Source: Pseudomonadota bacterium (GTDB taxonomy: Bacteria; Pseudomonadota; Gammaproteobacteria; Xanthomonadales; Xanthomonadaceae). Taken from it: a stretch of DNA of 8,170 nt. Position 1 is the first letter of the stretch. Each line of letters starts with the position of its first letter. The stretch is from the NCBI GenBank assembly GCA_023457475.1, contig JAEWLO010000163.1, positions 1 through 8,170 on the forward strand, written 5' to 3'. Below are positions 1-5,629 of the stretch, piece by piece. Position numbers and translations under genes: made by a program. The notes below the pieces were generated by a model. That model worked only from the letters and a program-made list of their open reading frames with translations, was not told the DNA's origin and ran no database searches.

Positions 1-217
1 GCTCACACCCCCGCAAACCCACCCCGACCCACCTTCGCCAAGCTATCGGTGGCCACGGGCAACCGCAGACCCTGCCGGTAGGGTCGGTTCCCAAACGACT
101 GCCGATAACGGTCTAACGCCCGGTAACGCATGACCGTCGGCGACACCGGCTTCACCCACCGCGCCCCATTTCCCCGAACGCGCTACGATCCCCCTAAACC
201 ACTGCCCGGGGACATGC
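1..217. other. Leader/intergenic region upstream of pntAA
   Basis: I see no convincing gene here. Short open frames crossing it lack a ribosome site and family resemblance. It contains a weak 4-bp hairpin (CCCT at 70-73, AGGG at 80-83) and a promoter-like hexamer near its right end, listed separately. The upstream gene lies outside the window. Confidence 0.5.
184..189 (+). promoter_or_regulatory. Candidate -10 element for pntAA
   Basis: TACGAT at 184-189 matches the sigma-70 -10 consensus at four of six positions and would start a transcript about 22 bases before the pntAA ATG. No good -35 hexamer lies 16-18 bases upstream (that stretch is GC-rich), so this is a weak call. Confidence 0.3.
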
Positions 218-1300
218 ATGGCTGTCGATGTGTTGGGGGTCAACGAACGCGCACCCGGTGAACGCCGTGTGGCACTGACGCCGGAAACGGCGCGCAAACT
301 GACTGCCCTCGGGGCGACGGTCTGGATCGAACCCGGTGCCGGCCTCGGTGCGGGCTTCACCGACCAGGCCTATCTGGATGCCGGTGCCCATATCGCCGAC
401 GAGACGCGCGCGGCCCAGGCCGACATCGTGCTCTGCGTGCAGGCCCCCGACACCCCATGGCTGGGCCAGCTCAAGCTCGGTGCTTCCCTCGTTGGGATGC
501 TCCACCCGCAGGCGGATTCCCTGCGCGCGGCCACCATGCAGTCGCGCGGCCTGCAGGTCTTCCCGCTCGAACGCCTTCCACGCACCACGCGCGCGCAGTC
601 GATGGACGTGCTCAGCTCGCAGGCCGGCATGGCCGGTTACAAGGCGACGCTGATCGCCGCGCAGCGGGCTCCGCGTTTCTTCCCGATGTTGACCACGGCG
701 GCCGGCACCATTCGCCCTTCGCGTGTGCTGGTGGTCGGCGCGGGGGTGGCCGGTCTGCAGGCGATTGCCACCGCGCGCCGGTTGGGCGCGCAGGTGGAAG
801 GGTTCGATGTGCGGCCGGAAACGCGGGAACAGATTGAATCGCTGGGCGGGAAGTTCCTTGACCTGGGTGTGAGTGCGGCGGGCGAGGGCGGTTATGCGCG
901 CGCGCTGACCGAGGAGGAGCGCGCCGAGCAGCAGCGGCGACTGGGTGAGCATCTCCGGTTGGTGGATGTGGTGATCTGTACCGCCGCCGTACCGGGGCGG
1001 CCTGCGCCGAAGATCATCACCCGCGCGATGGTGGAGGGCATGCGGCCTGGGAGCGTGGTGGTGGATCTTGCGGCGGAGACCGGCGGCAACTGCGAAGCGA
1101 CCGTGCCGGGTGAGGTGGTGGACGTGGGGGGCGTTCTGGTGGATGGTCCGCTGGATCTCGCCAGCCAGGGTGCGGTGCATGCGAGCGAGATGTATGCGCG
1201 CAATCTGTACAACTTCGTTGCGTTGTTCCTGAAGGACGGCGCGGTGGCGTTTGATTGGGACGATGAGCTGCTGGCGAAGACGCGGTGGGTGGCGGGCTAG
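218..1300 (+). CDS. pntAA: NAD(P) transhydrogenase subunit alpha part 1 (PntAA, NAD(H)-binding domain I)
   Basis: This 360-residue protein is the peripheral NAD(H)-binding subunit of proton-translocating Re/Si-specific transhydrogenase, of the three-polypeptide type known from Rhodospirillum rubrum. It binds NADH on the cytoplasmic face and passes hydride to NADP+ held by PntB. Visible marks are an alanine-dehydrogenase-like N-terminus with ERRVALTPE at 15-23, the RQD loop with Arg122, Gln127, Asp130 and Ser133 (equivalent by spacing to R. rubrum Arg127, Gln132, Asp135 and Ser138), the Rossmann turn GAGVAGLQA at 174-182, and Asp197 in FDVR, which grips the adenosine ribose. Length is close to the usual ~375-385 residues and no frame break is seen. 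A GGGGA motif lies about 5 bases before the ATG. The gene ends 2 bases before a SMAG palindrome. Its partners are not adjacent but start at 6314, which is odd for a complex usually encoded as one operon. Family assignment is very secure. Confidence 0.97.
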   Translation: MAVDVLGVNERAPGERRVALTPETARKLTALGATVWIEPGAGLGAGFTDQAYLDAGAHIADETRAAQADIVLCVQAPDTPWLGQLKLGASLVGMLHPQADSLRAATMQSRGLQVFPLERLPRTTRAQSMDVLSSQAGMAGYKATLIAAQRAPRFFPMLTTAAGTIRPSRVLVVGAGVAGLQAIATARRLGAQVEGFDVRPETREQIESLGGKFLDLGVSAAGEGGYARALTEEERAEQQRRLGEHLRLVDVVICTAAVPGRPAPKIITRAMVEGMRPGSVVVDLAAETGGNCEATVPGEVVDVGGVLVDGPLDLASQGAVHASEMYARNLYNFVALFLKDGAVAFDWDDELLAKTRWVAG

Positions 1301-1302
1301 CC

Positions 1303-1325
1303 GTAGCGCCGGGCTCTGCCCGGCG
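1303..1325 (+). repeat. SMAG-type palindrome between convergent stop codons
   Basis: GTAG at 1303-1306 is followed by a perfect 8-bp stem (CGCCGGGC at 1307-1314, GCCCGGCG at 1318-1325) with a TCT loop. The GTAG head plus short GC stem is the published signature of SMAG repeats in S. maltophilia. It fills almost the whole gap between the pntAA stop (1300) and the effector stop (1332, opposite strand). In RNA from either strand it would form a hairpin, so it may act as a transcription end or mRNA-stability element. No T-run follows. Confidence 0.8.
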
Positions 1326-1331
1326 CACACA

Positions 1332-2621
1332 TTACCCGCGCATCGTCATCGCAGCGCGGGCTTCGTGCTCCTGCGTTCGCACCTGTTCCTGCGCCTGGGA
1401 CTGCCCGCGCACCTGATCCAGCTCCGCCAACTGCTGGAACGATTGTTCCGGCGGCGTTGTTACCGCCTGCGCGGTTGGCATGTGCGCACGCCGGTGCGCC
1501 GGGTCGTTCAATTCGCCTTCCACCACGAACACGATCTCGCCCGCCGCTACCTTCGTGCCCTTCTGGCTCAGCACGACGTGGTCCACGCGCTCCAGGTTGT
1601 GGCTCGCGGCAAGGTGGGTGAGGCTGGCTGCCATGCACGCGCTGTGCGCGTCCCAGGGTTTGTTGAACCTTGCATCCAGCAGCTGCACGCCGGCGACGCA
1701 TTGCTGATGCAGGGCATGGCGCGGGTGAGAGGGATCGCGGGGGTCCATCATCGGGCCGGCGTCGGTGATCAACTTCGGGCTCTCGATGATGGGGCGATGC
1801 TGATTGGGATCGTCGGGATGAAACTCTGTGCGCAGTTGCTGGCGGTGGAGACGAACCTCGCGGGCGTCGTTCAGCGCTTCCAGACGGTCTGGATCGGAGA
1901 TCGGTACTCTTGTCTGGATCCGCGACTCGATCGGCGCAGGGCCGTACCAGGTGCCACTGTCGGAATGAAACGTGTAGCTCTTGCCGTCGCCCAGCCGGAT
2001 GCTGTCCGGCGTTGTGTTCGGTGCGGCAGAAGCAGCGGCGACCCGTGCTGCCCCCATGTCCGTGTAGTACGAGGATGCGTTCAGTTCCTGGTCGTTGTAG
2101 GCGCGTGCAACGTCATCGCTGGTCCAGAGGAATCGCTTGCTGCCCCAGCCGGTGTTGTCCAGCATGGTGGACCAGACTTTCTCGGCTTCTTGGATGTCGC
2201 CGTGTCGGTGCGCGGCTTGGAGCAGTTGGCGCGGTGTCCAGGCATCCGGATTGATCTGTCTGCGTTGGAACGCAAGATCGTGCGCGTCCCGGACGTCGAG
2301 AACGGGCAGGTTAAGGGCGAGATCGGGGCGCTGGTTGTCAAAGTACTGCAGCCGAAGAGCGAAATCATTCTCAACAAGCTCGACGCCGAATTCCTGCCAG
2401 TCACGCTCGCCGTGAGTGACGCCGTCCCGTAATGCTTGCCTCTGGGCGAAATGGTTGGCAGTCGAACCCGGCGCGTTGTCATTCCGGACCACGCCTAGCG
2501 CCAAAAGCCCGTAACCATCGTTCCCTTCCTTCTGCGCGAGATAGTTGAAGTACAACTCGCGATTCCCTTGGCCTGCGTACGCTCCCAGAATGTCAATGTC
2601 CTTCTGGTTTAACCCCGCCAT
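1332..2621 (-). CDS. Putative X-type IV secretion system effector (X-Tfe) with C-terminal XVIPCD domain
   Basis: This 429-residue protein looks like an antibacterial toxin delivered by the Xanthomonadaceae X-T4SS. The secretion signal is the C-terminal XVIPCD-like region at about 290-405: DPRDPSHP (293-300), HALHQQCV, MAASLTHLA (330-338), RVDHVVLS (345-352), VFVVEGELNDPAHRRA (364-379) and TPPEQSFQQL, followed by a Gln/Glu-rich tail (407-420), which is typical. The N-terminal 200 residues (GNRELYFNYLAQ at 19-30, NDGYGLLALGVVRND at 34-48) resemble, from memory, uncharacterised effectors of this family. I see no lysozyme, lipase, nuclease or amidase motif, so the activity is unknown. There is no signal peptide, as expected for T4SS cargo. 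The ATG overlaps the stop of the upstream lipoprotein gene by one base (TGATG), and GAAGGGGA sits 9 bases before it, so translation is probably coupled. Effector class is well supported; the biochemical action is not. Confidence 0.88.
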   Translation of the reverse strand: MAGLNQKDIDILGAYAGQGNRELYFNYLAQKEGNDGYGLLALGVVRNDNAPGSTANHFAQRQALRDGVTHGERDWQEFGVELVENDFALRLQYFDNQRPDLALNLPVLDVRDAHDLAFQRRQINPDAWTPRQLLQAAHRHGDIQEAEKVWSTMLDNTGWGSKRFLWTSDDVARAYNDQELNASSYYTDMGAARVAAASAAPNTTPDSIRLGDGKSYTFHSDSGTWYGPAPIESRIQTRVPISDPDRLEALNDAREVRLHRQQLRTEFHPDDPNQHRPIIESPKLITDAGPMMDPRDPSHPRHALHQQCVAGVQLLDARFNKPWDAHSACMAASLTHLAASHNLERVDHVVLSQKGTKVAAGEIVFVVEGELNDPAHRRAHMPTAQAVTTPPEQSFQQLAELDQVRGQSQAQEQVRTQEHEARAAMTMRG

Positions 2622-3475
2622 CAGTTGGCTTCCCCTTCATTCTTGACCATGAAATCCGACATCATCTGGCGAGCGCGACCATCAATGCGCATCCACTGGT
2701 GAAGTCCCTCTCGCGGATATCTGATACGGACGATGAGATCGAGCTCCGGCATCATCAGGATATGGTCGCAGCTTGCCATTCCGTATTCGTCGCTCTTCAC
2801 CATTTTTCCTTCGCGGTACTCGACGCCGGAACTAGCGACCTCGCGTGCCGTGCATTTGATGACAGTGGTGACCTCATTGCCTGCGTCTTCACTGAGGAAC
2901 CAGTCGGTATGCCAATCCGCACGCATCACCGGAGCATCCTCCGCATAGCCCTTGGCGCGATAGTGGGCTATGACTTTTGCCATATCCACGTAATAGGGCG
3001 TCAGTCCGTTGTCAGGCTCACCTCTGATGCGCGTTTCCAGGGAACCTTCGGGTTTCTCCCTTCTGGAATCCGTGGGCGCGAACTGCTTTCGCATGACTTC
3101 TTCCACGGTGGTCCGATCAATGTAGGTGTATTTCACGTACACAGTTCGCACCGAAACGTCCACACTCAAGTTCATCCGCTCGCCCGGTTTGAAGGGCTCC
3201 AGTGACGGATACTCCAGCGCCAGCGCGAACAGGCCGTCAAACCAGGGTCCCATCTGAGTCTCGTAGTAGTGCTGGGGAATCTCCAGCAGGTGGGGGCCCA
3301 GGCACGCCTGCTTCAATGGCGGCGGGTTCTGGTACGGATCCTGCGGGCCGCGGCTGATGTTGTACGTACACCCTTGCTCGTTGGTCTGGGTTTTGGCGGG
3401 CTCTTCCGGTTGGGCGCAGGCCACGAGGGGGAGTGTCATCAGCAGACTGCAGGCCGCTTTTGTGAGGGTCTTCAC
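2621..3475 (-). CDS. Putative immunity lipoprotein (X-Tfi) for the downstream effector
   Basis: Read from GTG at 3475 this is a 284-residue lipoprotein. It has Lys2 and Lys6, a hydrophobic stretch, then the lipobox LVAC with Cys20 as the lipidated residue. Ala and Gln follow the Cys (no Asp at +2), favouring the outer membrane. The mature part is acidic/mixed, with GPHLLEIPQHYY about 50 residues in and GRARQMMSDFM near the end. I recognise no enzyme motif, although it loosely recalls Tli4-type immunity proteins. Lying immediately upstream of an XVIPCD effector with a 1-base overlap is the usual place for an X-T4SS immunity gene, and a periplasm-facing lipoprotein fits an effector acting in the envelope. 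The GTG was chosen because it gives a textbook lipoprotein signal. The frame stays open to 3994, but that extension translates repeats and non-coding DNA. A CTG at 3478 is an alternative, and the ribosome site (CGGA, about 12 bases upstream) is poor. Confidence 0.82.
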   Translation of the reverse strand: MKTLTKAACSLLMTLPLVACAQPEEPAKTQTNEQGCTYNISRGPQDPYQNPPPLKQACLGPHLLEIPQHYYETQMGPWFDGLFALALEYPSLEPFKPGERMNLSVDVSVRTVYVKYTYIDRTTVEEVMRKQFAPTDSRREKPEGSLETRIRGEPDNGLTPYYVDMAKVIAHYRAKGYAEDAPVMRADWHTDWFLSEDAGNEVTTVIKCTAREVASSGVEYREGKMVKSDEYGMASCDHILMMPELDLIVRIRYPREGLHQWMRIDGRARQMMSDFMVKNEGEAN

Positions 3476-3506
3476 CAGCGTTGAGGGTCCGTTCCGTAGT
3501 GAAGCC

Positions 3507-3535
3507 ACTATGCGTGAAGTACGGCGTCCGATCAA
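3507..3535 (-). promoter_or_regulatory. Candidate sigma-70 promoter of the immunity/effector operon
   Basis: On the minus strand TTGATC (3535-3530) is followed after 17 bases by CATAGT (3512-3507). Each hexamer matches four of six consensus positions and the spacing is ideal. The transcript would begin near 3500, about 25 bases before the GTG at 3475. Not tested; such matches can occur by chance. Confidence 0.4.
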
Positions 3536-3561
3536 AAGGCGGTTGCGACACCTTGCCCACC

Positions 3562-3584
3562 GTAGAGCCACGCCCTGCGTGGCT
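3562..3584 (+). repeat. SMAG-type palindrome, forward copy
   Basis: GTAG at 3562-3565 heads a perfect 8-bp stem (AGCCACGC at 3566-3573, GCGTGGCT at 3577-3584) with loop CCT. The core is almost identical to the copies at 3704-3726 and 4828-4850. With the inverted copy 119 bases downstream it could form a two-hairpin unit. Confidence 0.85.
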
Positions 3585-3703
3585 GCTCTTCGTTCCGGGG
3601 TCATGGAAGTCTGATGCGTGGCTTCGGTTGTTTCTGAATGTCGGGTGCGGTGTTGTGGTTCTGTTGGGATGCCTTCGCATGCTTGTGCCGCGCTGCGCGC
3701 GGT

Positions 3704-3726
3704 TGCCACGCAGGGCGTGGCACTAC
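3704..3726 (-). repeat. SMAG-type palindrome, inverted copy
   Basis: Read on the minus strand, GTAG (3726-3723) heads an 8-bp stem (TGCCACGC / GCGTGGCA) with loop CCT. It faces the copy at 3562. The only differences from that copy are the outermost base pair (T-A instead of A-T). Confidence 0.85.
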
Positions 3727-3965
3727 GAACTGGTGCGGGCGCAGGTCGATTGCGTCGTTCGCAGGGCGCTTGCCCGGCGTGCTTGTCATCACACATTTGA
3801 ACATCCGTTGCGCCGGTTTTTTGGCGAAATCCGTGCCGCTTGCGAAATGGCTCCGGTGTCAGGTGTCGATTGCGACGGATTGTTTGATGCAGCGCATCGA
3901 AACCGCGAACATGGATCAGCATCGTTGAATGGTTCTGCCGTTCGACCTCATGCAGGCTGGGTCCA
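3727..3965. other. Gene-poor spacer between the SMAG pair and the RNA-like leader
   Basis: I find no supported gene on either strand. The open frames crossing it have no ribosome site, no family resemblance and run through the repeats. There is a small palindrome (GATGC at 3886-3890, GCATC at 3894-3898). Base composition is lower in GC than the flanking core genes. It may be decayed coding DNA. Confidence 0.4.
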
Positions 3966-3971
3966 CGGGCG

Positions 3972-4094
3972 TAGAAACCCGCTAGACATATCAAATCCTG
4001 GCTTAGGTCGGGAGGGCGGCTAATACAACACCCTTCCTTGTGGGAAATACGCCCGCCGGTCTTGGTATGTCTAACGGTTTCTAACCTCCCGACC
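3972..4094 (+). ncRNA. Candidate structured RNA leader with an H-type pseudoknot
   Basis: Two long complementary pairs interlock. Stem 1 joins TAGAAACC (3972-3979) to GGTTTCTA (4076-4083) and TAGACATA (3983-3990) to TATGTCTA (4066-4073), with one extra G-C pair and a small internal loop between. Stem 2 joins GGTCGGGAGG (4006-4015), inside the loop of stem 1, to CCTCCCGACC (4085-4094), just 3' of stem 1. The order A-B-A'-B' is that of an H-type pseudoknot. The loop also holds a small hairpin (TTCC 4034-4037, GGAA 4043-4046) and a possible GC pairing (4015-4019 with 4053-4057). It lies 66 bases upstream of the gene at 4160 and just before a terminator-like hairpin, so it may be a cis-regulatory leader or an independent small RNA. 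I cannot name the RNA family. The alternative is a DNA element read by a protein. Confidence 0.5.
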
Positions 4095-4096
4095 GT

Positions 4097-4129
4097 CCCT
4101 CATGCCGGTGCTTCCTGCACCGGCGAGGG
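4097..4129 (+). terminator. Terminator- or attenuator-like hairpin before the RHH gene
   Basis: CCCTC (4097-4101) pairs with GAGGG (4125-4129), and GCCGGTGC (4104-4111) pairs perfectly with GCACCGGC (4117-4124). The loop is TTCCT and AT (4102-4103) forms a bulge. The 13-bp GC stem is followed by TTTATC, a short U-tract. It begins two bases after pseudoknot stem 2 and ends 30 bases before the ATG at 4160, a position suited to ending a small RNA or attenuating the gene. Confidence 0.5.
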
Positions 4130-4159
4130 TTTATCAGCCAGGACGTCGGAGATCACACC

Positions 4160-4627
4160 ATGTCCCTGCATAGTCCGAACTCTCCCGAGTTCCAGTTCTC
4201 ACCTGATTCACCCAGCCACCCCGGCACTGAGCCGGCTCCTCTCACCCTGCTACGCGAACAATGGTTGCAGGCGTTGTTCCTCACGGCCGGCGCGTCGCTG
4301 CACATGGATGCCGGCAAGGACTGCGTGACCTTGTCCGTGACCATTCCGTTGGATTCCGTGGAAAAGCCTTGCACGGCCATGGCACCGAACGTCCCGTCAC
4401 AGGCAGGCAGGGACGCAGCCAAGCCCTCGAAGGGTGTGTGGCTTCGCCTGAAGGTGCCGCAGGACCTGCGTCGACGATTCAAGGCGGTCGCATGGCGCAG
4501 GCAGATACGCCCCTACGATCTGATCCGCATGTTCCTTGAAGAGTTCGCGGAGTCGGGAAGAGTTCCCACTGGCAAGACTGTCGAACGGCGAAGCCGCCTA
4601 CGTCCATCCACGCCGTCAGCCGGTTGA
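4160..4627 (+). CDS. Small protein with a C-terminal ribbon-helix-helix-like region
   Basis: I do not recognise a named family. The 155-residue protein starts with a Ser/Pro-rich, probably disordered segment (MSLHSPNSPEF, to about 28), then a hydrophobic helix-like stretch LTLLREQWLQALFLTAGASLHMDAG (28-52; few charges, probably not a true membrane span) and a beta-like segment VTLSVTIPL (56-64). After a linker comes VWLRLKVPQ (93-101) followed by two helix-like segments (102-115 and 117-132), the order strand-helix-helix of Arc/CopG/MetJ DNA-binding proteins. A basic tail ends it (ERRSRLR). GGAG lies 8 bases before the ATG. No cognate toxin or plasmid gene is beside it, which makes it an orphan. 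The long structured leader upstream suggests post-transcriptional control. Coding status is supported by the ribosome site and fold-like pattern; the DNA-binding role is inference. Confidence 0.68.
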   Translation: MSLHSPNSPEFQFSPDSPSHPGTEPAPLTLLREQWLQALFLTAGASLHMDAGKDCVTLSVTIPLDSVEKPCTAMAPNVPSQAGRDAAKPSKGVWLRLKVPQDLRRRFKAVAWRRQIRPYDLIRMFLEEFAESGRVPTGKTVERRSRLRPSTPSAG

Positions 4628-4684
4628 GCAGAAGGCACCGGCTCTTCCTCATGGCCACCGACGACCTGTCGAGGGCCGGCCGGG

Positions 4685-4766
4685 GCGGGTTTGCGGGACC
4701 GTAGAAAACATGGATGTTTTCTACGAGCCCCCATGGACGGGTTTACGGCGTGTCCCGCAAACCCGC
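4685..4766. repeat. 82-bp composite palindrome (cruciform-like intergenic repeat)
   Basis: Outer arms of 15 bp are perfectly complementary (4685-4699 and 4752-4766, GCGGGTTTGCGGGAC and its complement). Inside lie a 12-bp perfect hairpin (4700-4711 with 4714-4725, CGTAGAAAACAT) and a second, weaker C-rich/G-rich hairpin around CCCCCATGGACGGG (4728-4741). As RNA or extruded DNA this would be a three-way junction. From memory, similar sequence recurs between genes in Stenotrophomonas, but I could not check this. It lies between convergent genes ending at 4627 and 4881. Confidence 0.75.
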
Positions 4767-4827
4767 ACCGGACGGCCAAGCACGGGTCACCGTTGCGCGT
4801 GCGGGTATTCGCCAAAATGCGTGAAGC

Positions 4828-4850
4828 AGCCACGCAGGGCGTGGCTCTAC
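4828..4850 (-). repeat. SMAG-type palindrome downstream of the sigma-factor operon
   Basis: On the minus strand GTAG (4850-4847) heads the stem AGCCACGC / GCGTGGCT (4846-4839 and 4835-4828) with loop CCT. It is the same 23-base sequence as the copy at 3562. It lies about 30 bases beyond the stop of the last gene of the minus-strand operon and may end or protect that transcript. Confidence 0.85.
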
Positions 4851-4861
4851 GGGATCGTTTG

Positions 4862-4886
4862 CAATCAGGCAATCAGGCAATCAAGG
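4862..4886. repeat. Short tandem repeat, 8-bp unit
   Basis: CAATCAGG occurs at 4862-4869 and 4870-4877, with a third copy carrying one extra A at 4878-4886. The third copy overlaps the stop codon of the DUF3106-like gene (4883-4881). Confidence 0.6.
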
Positions 4887-5297
4887 CAAAGGACCCTTGG
4901 CAGGATTCGCCTTCAACCACTCCTGCCGCTGCTCCGGTGTCATCTTCCCCCAGCGCTCGCGCAATGCCTCGCGCTGCTCCGGCGTCATGCTGCGCATCTG
5001 CGCGAACAACGCCCGTGCCTGCTCCCGCTGCGCCGGGCTCATGTTCTCGAAGCGGTGCCGACCCCGCCGCGCCATCTCGCGCTGCTCCGGCGTCATCGTC
5101 TGCCAGCGCTGCCCATGCTGCAGCATCCGCTCGCGCTGCGGCGGGGCCGACCCGTTCCAACGGTCGCGCAGTGGCGCGATCAGCGCCTCCCGCTGCTCCG
5201 GCGTCAACTTGTCCCATTCCGGCAACGGCGCGCTCTGTGCCCACGCACCCGCACTGAGCGACAACAGCACCACGGCAAGGATCGATTGCAGTTTCAT
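4881..5297 (-). CDS. Secreted DUF3106-like repeat protein
   Basis: From ATG 5297 this is a 138-residue protein with a clear Sec signal peptide (MKLQ, hydrophobic 5-18, likely cleavage AWA-QS after residue 20). The mature chain carries five copies of a [LM][ST]P.QR motif: LTPEQREAL (31), MTPEQREMA (68), MSPAQREQA (86), MTPEQREAL (104) and MTPEQRQEW (119). This, with WDKLTPEQREAL near the start and charged helices between, is the character of DUF3106 proteins, whose function is not established. It is probably helical and periplasmic. GGAG lies 5 bases before this ATG. A longer frame from 5333 overlaps the upstream gene and hides the signal peptide, so it was not used. It starts 2 bases after the membrane-protein stop and is third in the sigma-factor operon. 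A role as stress sensor or chaperone is speculation. Confidence 0.85.
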   Translation of the reverse strand: MKLQSILAVVLLSLSAGAWAQSAPLPEWDKLTPEQREALIAPLRDRWNGSAPPQRERMLQHGQRWQTMTPEQREMARRGRHRFENMSPAQREQARALFAQMRSMTPEQREALRERWGKMTPEQRQEWLKANPAKGPLP

Positions 5298-5299
5298 GG

Positions 5300-5629
5300 T
5301 CACTCCATCGCCAGGTCGGTTGCGGCCAGCCACACATACATGTCTGGATTCTCGTCCAGCAGCCCACCACTGTCATCCACCGCAGCTACCGTCACCGGTG
5401 CCGGCGGCGTACCCGGCAGATGGGCGGTGAACGTGTAGCCCAGGCCCAGCGCCAGCACCGCCGAACAGGCCGTGGCCAGCCACCAGCCGTGCGCGCGTAC
5501 AGCGCGGGCAGGGGCGTGCCGCGCCGCACGCAGCCGGGCCAGCGTCGCCGGCGAAACATGATGCAACGCCTGCGCATGCAGCTGCTGCAGCGCGCGGTCG
5601 TCGGAAACGGGGGGAAGGGAACGGCTCAC
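5300..5629 (-). CDS. Single-pass membrane protein, DUF3619-like / putative anti-sigma factor
   Basis: This 109-residue protein has a cytoplasm-like N-terminus rich in Arg and His (LHAQALHHVSPATLARLRAARHAPARA, about 17-43), one membrane helix at about 48-68 (GWWLATACSAVLALGLGY) and a short acidic outer segment (DDSGGLLDENPDMYVWLAATDLAME). It resembles DUF3619-type proteins, which I recall beside sigma factors and DUF3106 genes in Betaproteobacteria. Lying directly behind a sigma-factor gene it is a natural anti-sigma candidate, but no zinc-binding HxxxCxxC anti-sigma motif is visible, so that role is inferred. It starts at GTG 5629, overlapping the sigma stop by four bases (GTGA), with GGAG 8 bases upstream. 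The overlap implies translational coupling and near-equal output. Confidence 0.82.
   Translation of the reverse strand: MSRSLPPVSDDRALQQLHAQALHHVSPATLARLRAARHAPARAVRAHGWWLATACSAVLALGLGYTFTAHLPGTPPAPVTVAAVDDSGGLLDENPDMYVWLAATDLAME

Noticed and set aside
1251..2432. Long + strand frame of 393 residues opposite the effector
   Set aside because: Shadow of the minus-strand gene: no ribosome site, no domain, Cys/Arg/Val-rich composition, and it begins inside pntAA.
3476..3994. N-terminal extension of the immunity lipoprotein frame to an ATG at 3994
   Set aside because: It adds about 173 residues ahead of a perfect lipoprotein signal peptide and translates two SMAG palindromes and RNA-leader DNA.
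3972..4129. Retron or other reverse-transcriptase RNA
   Set aside because: The structured leader raised the idea, but no reverse transcriptase is present in the window.
4685..4850. CRISPR array
   Set aside because: The repeats are palindromes of different kinds without regular spacers.
4536..5438. Long + strand frame of 300 residues
   Set aside because: It crosses the 82-bp palindrome and the SMAG repeat and is antisense to the DUF3106-like gene, whose repeats create its Arg/Leu-rich pattern.
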